Shown here in pieces: positions 7,471 to 15,169 of a stretch of DNA of 34,809 nucleotides. Numbering within the stretch: position 1 is the first letter of the stretch; each line of letters starts with the position of its first letter. This DNA comes from Fulvimarina endophytica (lineage in GTDB: Bacteria; Pseudomonadota; Alphaproteobacteria; Rhizobiales; Rhizobiaceae), in assembly GCF_003403015.1 (NCBI RefSeq), contig NZ_QURL01000013.1:1-34809 (forward strand), written 5' to 3'. Made by a program: the position numbers and the translations under genes. A model generated the notes under the pieces. It had not been told where the DNA came from, made no database searches, and was given only the letters and a program-made list of their open reading frames with translations.

Positions 7471-9741
7471 TCATGCGTCGTCGTCGGCCTGTAGTTCCGT
7501 GAGCGAAGCGATGATGCGGCACTGGAGGCCGTCCTCGGCATAATCGAGTTCCACCGATCCGCCCGCTGAGCCAGAGAGCCCCATCTCGATGAGACGCGTG
7601 CCGAACCCCTTGCGCTCGGGTGGCGAGGCCGGAGGACCGTCGATCTCGCGCCAGGAAATCGCGAGGGTCGGCAGACGGGTCGTGCTGTCGATGTCAACGA
7701 CCCACGCGACGTGGACGATGCCGGTCGGGATCGACAGGGCGCCGTACTTGGCAGCATTGGTCGCCAGCTCGTGCATGATCAGAGCGAGCGTCAGGGCTGC
7801 CTTCGGGCCGATGTGGAGGTTGGGTCCCCGGAGCATGATCCGCCGGTCCGGATCATGCAGGTCGACCGCCCCTCGGATAATCGCCTCGACGGACCCGGCA
7901 TCGTTGTGACCCGTCAGGAGGATGTCATGCGCCTTCGACAGGGTCTGGATGCGCTTCGTCAGACTGTCGCGGGCTGTCGGCATGTCCGGCGCGCTACGAA
8001 GCGTCTGCGTCGCGATCGACTGGACGACGGCTAGCGTGTTCTTAAGGCGGTGGGCCAGCTCTTGGTTCAGAACGGTCTGACGCTGTTCGGCAGCCACCCG
8101 CTGCGACACGTCCCGGACAGCGCCGATGAAGTGCTGGGCGCCCTGCACCCCAGTGATACGACCCCGAACGTTCACCCACCGCACCTGCCGATCGTCCAAG
8201 CCGATCGTGCGGAACTGGAGATCGAAGGGAGCGCCATCCATCGTCGCGGCGAAGGCAGCGTCGAACGCTGCCTGATCGTCTGGATGGACGGCCGAGAGCT
8301 TCTCGGACTGGGTGACGATGCGATCAGGGGCAACGCCGAACGCTGCCCGTACCCGGTCGTCCCACAGAAGCTCTCCGCTGGTCATGTCGAGATCGAAGAT
8401 GCCGATCTCGCCGGAGGCTATGGCAAGCCGCTGTCGCTCCTCGCTCGCTCTGAGCTTCGCTTCGGCCCGTCGCCGCTCCACCGTGTCCCGTGTTCGGTTG
8501 GCGGCGGCCTGAACGAAGGCGACTTCGTCGTCGGTCCAGGAATGCACGCGATCATCGTTCACATAGAGAACAGCAACCGTCCGTCCGGCTTCCACGATCG
8601 GATGGTTGATCAAGGAACGAACGCCGACGCTTTCCAACGGCGCCGTGTCGGCTGAAGTTCGGGGATCGAGGCGGATGTCCGGAATGACGACGGTGCGCCC
8701 CTCTCGCAAATCCTCGGCATAACCGCCGTAGTCGTCCATGCGGTAGACGCCGGCAAGGGTTGGATAGTCACCCTGTGTCCAGTCCGATGGCACGGTAAAA
8801 GTCTCGCCGTCGTTGCCGACCGTGCCGTAACCAGCCCGCCCAACGCCCAACGCCGATCCGATGATCTCGGCCGCGGCGCGAGACATGGCATCGGGACCGT
8901 CGATGGCGGAAAGCGTCTCGCTGAGATTTAGCAAGGCTCTGCTTCGTGCCTCGGACTGAACGCGCTTAGTGACTTCGAGAAAGATCACGCTGAAGAGGTC
9001 GCCCGAGATCGGCTGGCAAAGGCCATCGTACCAACGACCAAGCTTGCCCACTTGGCGCGTGAAGCGGATGGGCTGCCCTGTCTCAACGACGTCGGCGAAC
9101 TCGTGGACCCATTCATCCTCGATGCCCGGGAACAGTTCGCGGATCGTCCGTCCTGCCGCTTGCTTCGAGGGAATGTCGACCAGCTTGCCCCACGCTTCGT
9201 TGACCTCCTCGTAACGCCAGTCGACGACGCGCCCGGTGTCGTCCCGCACGACCTTGCCGAGGATGAAGCCTTCTTGCAGGTTCTCGAAGAGGCCCCGCCA
9301 CTTTTGTTCACTGTCGATAAGCGCACGTTGGCTGGCTTCAAGGTCGATGCCTTGCTGGTGCTGCTCCGTGCGGTCCCTCAACACCTTCACGAAGCCGACA
9401 TGTCCACCCGCATCGTTCTTCAGCGGCATCATCTCGCCGGACGCCCAGAAGCGGGACCCGTCCTTTCGTAGATGCCAGCGCTCGTCGACGCCTCGCCCGC
9501 TTTCCAGCGAGTGCACCATCTCGCGGTTGATCTGCCCGCTGACACGATCCTCCGGTGTAAAGATCGCCTCTGCGGTCCGGCCGATCATCTCGTCGGATTT
9601 CCAGAGGAGGATATGTTCGGCGCCCGGGTTCCAGCCGACGACCGTCCCATCGCGATCGGTCGTGATGATTGCGAACTCGGTGATGCTTTCGATTATCTGA
9701 CGATGGCGAGTGGTATCCTGCTTGGGGACGTTGTTTCGCAT
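7471..9741 (-). CDS. HWE-family sensor histidine kinase (PAS-PAS-GAF-PAS-HWE)
   Basis: This 756-aa protein has no membrane segment, so it is a cytoplasmic sensor. Domains in order are PAS (about 15-125), a second PAS (about 145-262), GAF (about 270-420), PAS (about 435-550) and an HWE kinase core. The core has His564 in LAHRLKNTLAVVQS, the N-box HELATNAAKYGAL at 657-669 and the family's W-x-E in SWREIDGP (Trp697, Glu699). HWE kinases are common in Hyphomicrobiales, where many sense light or redox state or feed the PhyR-EcfG stress pathway. The first PAS lacks an obvious flavin-binding cysteine motif, so the signal is unknown. A receiver gene lies 98 bases upstream on the same strand but is frameshifted, so the kinase may have lost its local partner. 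Confidence 0.93.
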   Translation of the reverse strand: MRNNVPKQDTTRHRQIIESITEFAIITTDRDGTVVGWNPGAEHILLWKSDEMIGRTAEAIFTPEDRVSGQINREMVHSLESGRGVDERWHLRKDGSRFWASGEMMPLKNDAGGHVGFVKVLRDRTEQHQQGIDLEASQRALIDSEQKWRGLFENLQEGFILGKVVRDDTGRVVDWRYEEVNEAWGKLVDIPSKQAAGRTIRELFPGIEDEWVHEFADVVETGQPIRFTRQVGKLGRWYDGLCQPISGDLFSVIFLEVTKRVQSEARSRALLNLSETLSAIDGPDAMSRAAAEIIGSALGVGRAGYGTVGNDGETFTVPSDWTQGDYPTLAGVYRMDDYGGYAEDLREGRTVVIPDIRLDPRTSADTAPLESVGVRSLINHPIVEAGRTVAVLYVNDDRVHSWTDDEVAFVQAAANRTRDTVERRRAEAKLRASEERQRLAIASGEIGIFDLDMTSGELLWDDRVRAAFGVAPDRIVTQSEKLSAVHPDDQAAFDAAFAATMDGAPFDLQFRTIGLDDRQVRWVNVRGRITGVQGAQHFIGAVRDVSQRVAAEQRQTVLNQELAHRLKNTLAVVQSIATQTLRSAPDMPTARDSLTKRIQTLSKAHDILLTGHNDAGSVEAIIRGAVDLHDPDRRIMLRGPNLHIGPKAALTLALIMHELATNAAKYGALSIPTGIVHVAWVVDIDSTTRLPTLAISWREIDGPPASPPERKGFGTRLIEMGLSGSAGGSVELDYAEDGLQCRIIASLTELQADDDA

Positions 9742-9839
9742 TTGGCAGTCCAGAGGCCTACGTAAATCAGAGGCGAATATTGATCCCGAGCTTTGCGCGG
9801 TTCCCTAAAGCTGATCAAGGGGCACGCGGCGTGTGGATG

Positions 9840-10210
9840 CTACGCGTGTCCAATCTTGTCGATTGCCGCCAAGACCTGCTGAGGAAGATATGGTTTGCCG
9901 ATGAAACCGATGGGTTTCCAATCAAGGCTTAGGGCTCGTACCTCGTGCTTATGGTGGGCGGATACGAAAAGAGCCTCGATCCCATGTTCCTCGCGTAGGA
10001 GAATGGCCGTTGTGATCCCATCATCCCCTCTAGCCAGATCGATATCGAGAACCACAATGTGGAAAGAGATAGAAGCAGCAGCATGCGACAGGCCGCACGG
10101 GTCGTTGCTGCGATACCCACCACCACATGCCCTGCGTCCTCGAAGATGTCTTGCAGATCCATTGCGATCAACGGTTCGTCCTCGACGATGAGGATACGTA
10201 GGCTACGCAT
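9840..10210 (-). pseudogene. Single-domain response regulator, frameshifted
   Basis: From the ATG at 10210 the frame reads MRSLRILIVEDEPLIAMDL and continues to about ATTRAAC, then turns into leucine- and tryptophan-rich nonsense. In the neighbouring frame, from about 10100 down to 9840, the receiver resumes with IVVLDIDLARGDDG (phospho-acceptor Asp), LFVSAHH (Thr/Ser switch) and GFIGKPY (Lys). The span of 371 bases plus one restored base equals 124 codons, the normal length of a receiver domain, so a single-base deletion near 10085-10105 fits. It sits upstream of the HWE kinase on the same strand and was probably its partner. Confidence 0.85.
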
Positions 10211-10547
10211 GGGCCGGCTCCGCACTGGGTGTCAGGCTGAACCTTGCGAGTAGCTAAGCCGTTACAGTGCAAATATTTTTCCGTACGATCAATCAGAAAG
10301 TACACTGACGGCAGGGATGCTCTGCGACCCGCTGCCGTAGGTCTTGTGCCCGCGGACTGGGTCGCGAAGCCTGTCATCAGACAAGGAACCGTTAAAGCTT
10401 TAATACCCACAAATCGGTTGCGTCCCGCTTCCAGTGGGGTGGGAAGGTCAGCTTCGAGCGTTCGCTGCTCCAAACCGGACTGGCGGGTTTCCACCCATCC
10501 CGGTCCTTCGAACACTCGTTTTTGGAACACTTTCATTGTATTCTGTT
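10211..10547. other. Noncoding gap between the recombinase 3' end and the receiver remnant
   Basis: About 340 bases without a supported gene. Visible features are a spaced inverted repeat CGGCAG/CTGCCG (10309-10314 and 10332-10337) and a 12-bp palindrome TTAAAGCTTTAA (10392-10403). A minus-strand open frame covers the area but is arginine- and glycine-rich, has no family resemblance and overlaps the receiver start. The gap lies directly beyond the end of the tyrosine recombinase gene, a place where an attachment site could sit, but no duplicated core was found. Confidence 0.4.
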
Positions 10548-11507
10548 TTAGATCAGCACCCGTTCCACCTCATCAAGCGTAACTTCGTCGCTGCGGCGAT
10601 CGTAGAGCTGGGTCGTTCGCGTGGATGAATGGTTAGCCATAGCGGCGGCCTTCTCGAGCGTGCCACCGTTCTTGAGATAAGCGGTGATGCCGGTGGCCCG
10701 AAAGGTGTGGTTGCCGATCCGCGTGCCGATGCCGACAGCGTTCGAGCGCCGCTGGATCATAGCGTAGGCATTGGCCTGGGGCAGGGGGGTGGTTGTCAGA
10801 TTGCGCGTTCCCCGGCCGATCGTGCGGAATAGCGGCCCCTTGCGATCCTCTGCGATCTCGCATCCCTCGAGATAGGCGTGCAGATACGCCTCGAGATTAT
10901 GATGGCAGGGCATTTCGTGTCGCTTTCCGCCCTTTTCGTGCAGCCGCACCCAGAGTCGACGGTTCTGGACATAGACGTCCTCGACCTTCATGCCGAGTGC
11001 CGCTCCGATCCGCGCAAACGAATAGACCATCAGCCCGATTAGTGCCCGATCGCGGAGACCTGCAGGTGTGGAGACATCGATGCTGTCCAGCAGTTGCCGT
11101 GCTTCGGACGGATCGAGCACCGGCGTCTTACCGCGCTTGACGCTATGCGAAGGCCCACGCACCGACGCGGCCGGATTGACTGGCACCACCTGGCCGACCA
11201 CCAGCCAGTCGAACAGCATTCGGATCGCGGCAAGCCGCTGCTTGGCGGTGGGAGGCGAGCGCTCGCGGGTCAGTTCCTCGATATAGGCGGCGACGTGCAG
11301 AGGTTGCACGACGGCGATCGACGCCACGCCATGCGCCTCGCACCAGGCGAGGAATTCACCGATCCCACGCGAATAAGCGCGCCGCGTGTTCGGATTGCGA
11401 ATGTTCGAGACGAAGAACTCGAGGAAACGTTGCTGCGCTTGGGCGTCAGCAGCTGCGACAAGTGCGGGCAGGACACGGGAATGGCGGAAGGCAACAAGTT
11501 GGTTCAT
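10548..11507 (-). CDS. Tyrosine recombinase/integrase (XerC/D-like), third gene of the TIR operon
   Basis: This 319-aa protein has a SAM-like core-binding domain (about 22-110) and a full catalytic domain. The catalytic residues are Arg166 in SFARIGAAL, a lysine in HEKGGKRHEM (192 or 195), His267 and Arg270 in HTFRATGI, His293 in ANHSSTRTT and the nucleophile Tyr302 in QLYDRR. All are present, so it should cut and join DNA. The ATG at 11507 overlaps the stop of the TIR-like gene as ATGA; the longer opening to 11576 lies inside that gene and is not used. It may be the recombinase that moves this cassette, or a resolvase for the plasmid. Tight coupling to a TIR gene is unusual for either role. 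Confidence 0.92.
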   Translation of the reverse strand: MNQLVAFRHSRVLPALVAAADAQAQQRFLEFFVSNIRNPNTRRAYSRGIGEFLAWCEAHGVASIAVVQPLHVAAYIEELTRERSPPTAKQRLAAIRMLFDWLVVGQVVPVNPAASVRGPSHSVKRGKTPVLDPSEARQLLDSIDVSTPAGLRDRALIGLMVYSFARIGAALGMKVEDVYVQNRRLWVRLHEKGGKRHEMPCHHNLEAYLHAYLEGCEIAEDRKGPLFRTIGRGTRNLTTTPLPQANAYAMIQRRSNAVGIGTRIGNHTFRATGITAYLKNGGTLEKAAAMANHSSTRTTQLYDRRSDEVTLDEVERVLI

Positions 11508-12397
11508 CGCATCACCTGATTCCAGTCGATGGCATGACCGGCCGCTTGCAGCTCCCGACCGAGGCTCGACCTCCATCCGCCAGTGATATCCATCGTCTCC
11601 CAGACAACGCCCGCAAAGTCGCTTGGGATCTCAACGACGCCCTTTTTCAGCGCACAGACGTTGGCACGACCGAGCTTACCGATGAAGTAGCCGAGTTCGA
11701 GCAGCACGTTCTGGCGCGCCCGCGGCTCGACCGCGCCGCCTTTAACGCAACCCTCATCGTCAGGGGTCAGCAGGACGACGGCAAAGCTCACGTCACTGTT
11801 GGCTTCGACTTTCTCGATTACGGTTCGCCCACGATTGGCCTGCTCGTGTAAAATGACCGCTTCAAACCCAATGCGCTCGAGGAACCGAGCCACGGTTTCC
11901 CGTGCCCCGTCATCATGGCCATGGACAATAAAGATCCGTTGCGACAGCGGGCGGACCACCTGCAGCGTCGTATTTCCCTGGCTCAAAACATAGGTTTTAT
12001 AATCCCGGGCAAAGGGAATGATGACCTGACGCGTTACGCCGTGCACGCCAGCCATAATCTTCGATCCGCTGTAGAAGAAGGTATAGCCGAATTGTGCCAT
12101 TTCCTCGGGGTTCTCGGCAAACTTCGCAATCAGAAGCAGGCTCAGTCCTAGCTGTTGATCACGGCTTTCCGGCCAGGCCAGATTGGCACTGCCCACCATG
12201 CCGCCTTGGGTCGCCTCGCTTTCGGCAATGAAGGCATCCAGATCCACCCCGTCCGTCAGCTTCGCATTCGCTGCATGAAGTTCCTCGTGATGCAGAAGCT
12301 TATCGAGAGCACGGAGAGGGCGGTCATAGGATTGCAGGTCAGCGGCTTGAAGATCGAGGACCGCATTGTTGATTTGGGTGAAGAGATCAGTGCTCAT
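11504..12397 (-). CDS. TIR-like nucleotide-binding protein (Cap12-type TIR domain), probable defence effector
   Basis: This is a 297-aa protein. The C-terminal half (about 154-275) has the TIR-like nucleotide-binding domain found in CBASS Cap12/TIR-STING proteins. It begins RIFIVHGHDDGARETVARFL, followed by VILHEQANRGRTVIEK and VVLLTPDDEG. The NVLLELGYFIGKLGR helix carries Glu234 at the expected catalytic position for NAD+ hydrolysis. The N-terminal 150 residues resemble no domain I can name and would be the sensing or oligomerisation part. No cyclase or STING domain is nearby, so CBASS is not indicated. It overlaps the 94-aa gene upstream (TAATG) and the recombinase downstream (ATGA). A role in abortive infection by NAD+ depletion is inferred from the family. 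Confidence 0.88.
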   Translation of the reverse strand: MSTDLFTQINNAVLDLQAADLQSYDRPLRALDKLLHHEELHAANAKLTDGVDLDAFIAESEATQGGMVGSANLAWPESRDQQLGLSLLLIAKFAENPEEMAQFGYTFFYSGSKIMAGVHGVTRQVIIPFARDYKTYVLSQGNTTLQVVRPLSQRIFIVHGHDDGARETVARFLERIGFEAVILHEQANRGRTVIEKVEANSDVSFAVVLLTPDDEGCVKGGAVEPRARQNVLLELGYFIGKLGRANVCALKKGVVEIPSDFAGVVWETMDITGGWRSSLGRELQAAGHAIDWNQVMR

Positions 12398-12681
12398 TAT
12401 TCGGCATTGTTCTCGCTGAGACGTGCAGCAGCTGCCTTCTCCAAGAGACTCTCACGGAAGCTTTCCTTCATCTGCTCGGCCATTGGTCCGACGAGCGAGT
12501 TGGACGCATAGCGTCCGACCCGTTCATCGACCAGACGCTCCATCTCCTGGATAGCAGCATCAATGCTCGCCGGATCCTGGAGGTCGAAGCTGACAGTTCC
12601 AAATTCACCATCCATTCCGGCGAACGCCTCTTCCGCATCCTTGAGTTCACGCCCGAGTTTATCGAGACCATCAATCTTCAT
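12397..12681 (-). CDS. Small acidic protein of unknown function, first gene of the TIR operon
   Basis: This 94-aa acidic, mostly helical protein begins MKIDGLDKLGRELKDAEEAF. It has a central segment VSFDLQDPASIDAAIQEMERL and ends in a charged helix. I do not recognise the family. Its stop overlaps the TIR-like start by one base (TAATG), so the two are translated together and probably act together, for example as sensor, regulator or immunity partner. The composition is coding-like, with regular acidic and hydrophobic spacing, which supports a real gene. It starts about 150 bases from the divergent ATPase-nuclease gene. Confidence 0.8.
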   Translation of the reverse strand: MKIDGLDKLGRELKDAEEAFAGMDGEFGTVSFDLQDPASIDAAIQEMERLVDERVGRYASNSLVGPMAEQMKESFRESLLEKAAAARLSENNAE

Positions 12682-12837
12682 CGCTTGGACTGCCTTCTAG
12701 TTGTTCGATAAAGGACATTATCATATATAAGAGAGATTGTAAGGATCGGGTGTTTATCGGCAGATAAACGCCTTTTTGGTCGGTGCACAGACTATCCGAA
12801 ATTGACGCGTTCCGCTCTAATGGCGTGAGGGGGACCG
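12682..12837. promoter_or_regulatory. Divergent promoter region with a 7-bp inverted repeat
   Basis: This 156-base gap separates the TIR operon (minus) from the ATPase-nuclease gene (plus). It is AT-rich around 12718-12740, where TATGATAAT-like sequence could serve as a -10 for the minus-strand operon. A perfect inverted repeat GTTTATC-GGCA-GATAAAC lies at 12752-12769, nearly in the middle, and looks like an operator able to control both directions. A TTGACG -35-like box at 12802-12807 faces the plus-strand gene. GAGGGGG just before the ATG at 12838 is a strong ribosome-binding site. The promoter calls are by eye. Confidence 0.5.
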
Positions 12838-14868
12838 ATGCCGGATAAGAATTTCAAAGTCACATTGGAGCCGGATCACCTTCGCAAGCTTTCGGGTGCG
12901 AAGCCGATCCCGGCCGTTGCAGAACTGATTTGGAACGGCGTCGATGCGGACGCGACGCGGGTTGATCTAGAGCTCGACCTCGAAAACGTCCTCTATCCGT
13001 CCATCACCGTGCGCGACAACGGCCACGGCATCCCACATGAGGACGTCGAAGGGCTGTTCGGCAAGCTTGGCGGCTCTTGGAAGGGACATGGCAACCGGTC
13101 CAAGATCAAGAACCGCATCCTGCATGGGAAGGAAGGAAAAGGTCGCTTTAAGGCACTGGCGCTCGGCCGCGTGGCGAACTGGGTCAGCGTCTACCGCAAA
13201 GACGGGAAGACCCTCCGCTTCACGATTTCTATCATCCGGGATGCCCTCGTGGACGTGCGAGTTTCCGAGCCAGACGTGGTTCCCAACACTCTGCCGACCG
13301 GCATCGAAATCCGCATTACAGAACTCGACCACATATTCCGAACCCTTCAGCCGGATCAGTCCGTCCCCTCGCTGTCCGCGATCTTTGCGCTCTACCTAAC
13401 GACCTACAAGGATGTTTCGATCTATGTCGAGCACCAGAAGCTCGATCCCGACGCCATCATCGGCGCTCGCGAGACCTTCCCGCTACCGGACATTGAAGAC
13501 GATGGCGAAACCTATTCGGCCAATGTTGAACTCATTGAATGGCTGGCCGGTGACGAGCGCTGGATGTTCCTTTGCGGACCCGAAGGTTTCCCCTTCTTTC
13601 GCTCGACACCCAACTTTCACACGCCAGGCCGCAATTTCTCCGCCTACCTGAAGTCCGACTACGTGAACGTCCTTCAGGGGCAAGGCTTGATCGACCTTGC
13701 CGATATGAATGCCCCGCTGCAATCGGCATGTCAGGCGGCTGCAGAGCGCATCAAGCTCTTCTTTAAGGAGAAGGATGCGGAGGACGCCCGCAACGAAATC
13801 GAAAAGTGGCAGGCGGAAGATGTCTATCCCTACCGTGAGGAACCGCGGACCTCGGTGGAAAGAGCTGAACGGCAGGTTTTCGACATCCTCGCCTTGAACC
13901 TCAACCGACAAATTCCCGATTTCGCGGAACTCGACAAACGCAACCGCGCCTTCCAGTTACGGATGCTCAAACATGCGGTGGAACGAGGACCGAACGAACT
14001 TCAGCTTATCTTCCGGGAGGTGCTGGACCTCCCCGAGCGCAAGCAAAGGGAGCTTTCGAAGCTCCTTCAGGAAGCCGACCTCGCCAACATCATCAGCGCG
14101 TCCCGCCTGGTAGCGGACCGCCTGAAGCTCCTGACAGGGCTTGAGGCTCTGATCTTCGACCCTGATACGAAGAAGACGTTGAAGGAGCGAAGTCAGCTTC
14201 ACCGTATCATTGCGGACAACAATACGTGGATTTTCGGGGAAGAGTTCAGCCTGACGGTGGACGATCAATCGTTGACCGAGGTGCTGAAGAAGCACCGTAA
14301 GCTCTTGGACGATGACATCGTAATCGACGCGCCGGTGAAGCGGATTGATGGCAAGGTCGGCATTGTCGATCTCATGCTTTCTCGATCCGTGCCGCAGAAC
14401 CACAAAGACGAGCGAGAACACCTCGTAGTAGAACTCAAACGTCCATCTGTAAAGATAGGCGATAAAGAAATCACACAGATCAAGAAGTATGCCTACACCG
14501 TCGCGGATGATGAACGCTTCCGTGGCTTGAACACCCGGTGGAGTTTTTGGATTGTTTCGAACGATCTCGACAAGTTCGCGAGACAGGAAGTTAGGCAGAA
14601 GGACAAGCCACGCGGGCAAATCTTCCAATCTGAAGAAGGCAGCATCACCGTTTGGGTAAAAACTTGGTCCGAAATTTTGGCTGAGTGCCGTGCACGGCTG
14701 AAGTTTGTTGAAGATAAACTTCAAGCCAATGTCGATCGCGAGCGCGCATTAAAATACCTTCGCACGACCTACGATCGCTATCTCAGCAATCGCCCTGATC
14801 CGTTGGACGAGCAATCCGAGGAGGACGTTGGGACTGACGAGGACGAGTCATCGGAAACTGCCGAGTAG
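12838..14868 (+). CDS. GHKL ATPase fused to a Shedu-like PD-(D/E)XK nuclease, probable defence protein
   Basis: This is a 676-aa protein. The N-terminal GHKL ATPase (about 10-200, MutL/MORC/Hsp90 type) has the Bergerat N-box ELIWNGVDADAT (Glu29, Asn33), the G1 box RDNGHGI (59-64) and a GKEGKGRF glycine loop (97-104). A middle region (about 210-440) is unassigned. The C-terminal part (about 450-620) resembles the Shedu SduA/DUF4263 nuclease. It has the lead-in LHRIIADNNTWIFGEEF (454-470), then IVDLML (Asp511), VVELKRP (Glu532 and Lys534) and a Gln547-containing helix, in keeping with a PD-(D/E)XK active site. The tail is very acidic. GHKL-nuclease fusions occur in phage-defence and restriction systems. 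It is divergent from the TIR operon across a shared 156-base region. Confidence 0.87.
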   Translation: MPDKNFKVTLEPDHLRKLSGAKPIPAVAELIWNGVDADATRVDLELDLENVLYPSITVRDNGHGIPHEDVEGLFGKLGGSWKGHGNRSKIKNRILHGKEGKGRFKALALGRVANWVSVYRKDGKTLRFTISIIRDALVDVRVSEPDVVPNTLPTGIEIRITELDHIFRTLQPDQSVPSLSAIFALYLTTYKDVSIYVEHQKLDPDAIIGARETFPLPDIEDDGETYSANVELIEWLAGDERWMFLCGPEGFPFFRSTPNFHTPGRNFSAYLKSDYVNVLQGQGLIDLADMNAPLQSACQAAAERIKLFFKEKDAEDARNEIEKWQAEDVYPYREEPRTSVERAERQVFDILALNLNRQIPDFAELDKRNRAFQLRMLKHAVERGPNELQLIFREVLDLPERKQRELSKLLQEADLANIISASRLVADRLKLLTGLEALIFDPDTKKTLKERSQLHRIIADNNTWIFGEEFSLTVDDQSLTEVLKKHRKLLDDDIVIDAPVKRIDGKVGIVDLMLSRSVPQNHKDEREHLVVELKRPSVKIGDKEITQIKKYAYTVADDERFRGLNTRWSFWIVSNDLDKFARQEVRQKDKPRGQIFQSEEGSITVWVKTWSEILAECRARLKFVEDKLQANVDRERALKYLRTTYDRYLSNRPDPLDEQSEEDVGTDEDESSETAE

Positions 14869-15169
14869 CCGCCCCCGATGAGACCTCATTCGCACTATAA
14901 ATCCAACCATGAGGTCATCAACTTCCCAGACGCAGCGGCGTTCGTTGGCGAGCAATCCTGCCTCCTTGAGGTAACTTCTCGATCAGGCGATCTTATTGGG
15001 AATGATCAGCGTGCCGCTCTTCTCGCGGGCGGTGGCCAAATCCTCGTCCGTGAACGCAAACTCCTCGATCAGCTTCTGCTCAATCTCATCAATCGAAGCC
15101 AACCCCCGAGCCGGTCGAGGAGCCGGATAATCGGAAGGTAGAAACCGTCCTTTCTGAGATGTCTGGCGA
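14869..15169. other. Gap after the ATPase-nuclease gene, containing a gene remnant
   Basis: About 300 bases lie between the convergent ATPase-nuclease and HigA-like genes. The only coding-like content is on the minus strand (see the entry ending at 14983). A plus-strand open frame at 14878-15141 reads through the same bases with a less protein-like composition and no ribosome-binding site, and is not called. Confidence 0.4.
14983..15168 (-). pseudogene. Possible C-terminal gene remnant of unknown family
   Basis: On the minus strand a frame ending at 14983 reads coherently as protein: FLPSDYPAP, then LASIDEIEQKLIEEF, AFTDEDLATAREKSG and TLIIPNKIA before the stop. It has no plausible start. 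Upstream it runs inside the HigA-like gene in another frame, where the sequence turns arginine-rich. It looks like the last 50-60 residues of a larger protein left after a recombination event. I cannot name the family. Confidence 0.35.

Noticed and set aside
10168..10536. Minus-strand open frame of 122 codons between the receiver remnant and the recombinase
   Set aside because: No ribosome-binding site, no family resemblance, and it overlaps the receiver start in another frame.
11504..12681. CBASS or TIR-STING operon
   Set aside because: No CD-NTase, STING or accessory Cap genes are present anywhere on the circle; only the TIR-like domain resembles CBASS effectors.
14878..15141. Plus-strand 87-codon open frame after the ATPase-nuclease gene
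   Set aside because: The minus-strand reading of the same bases is far more protein-like; the plus frame has no ribosome-binding site.
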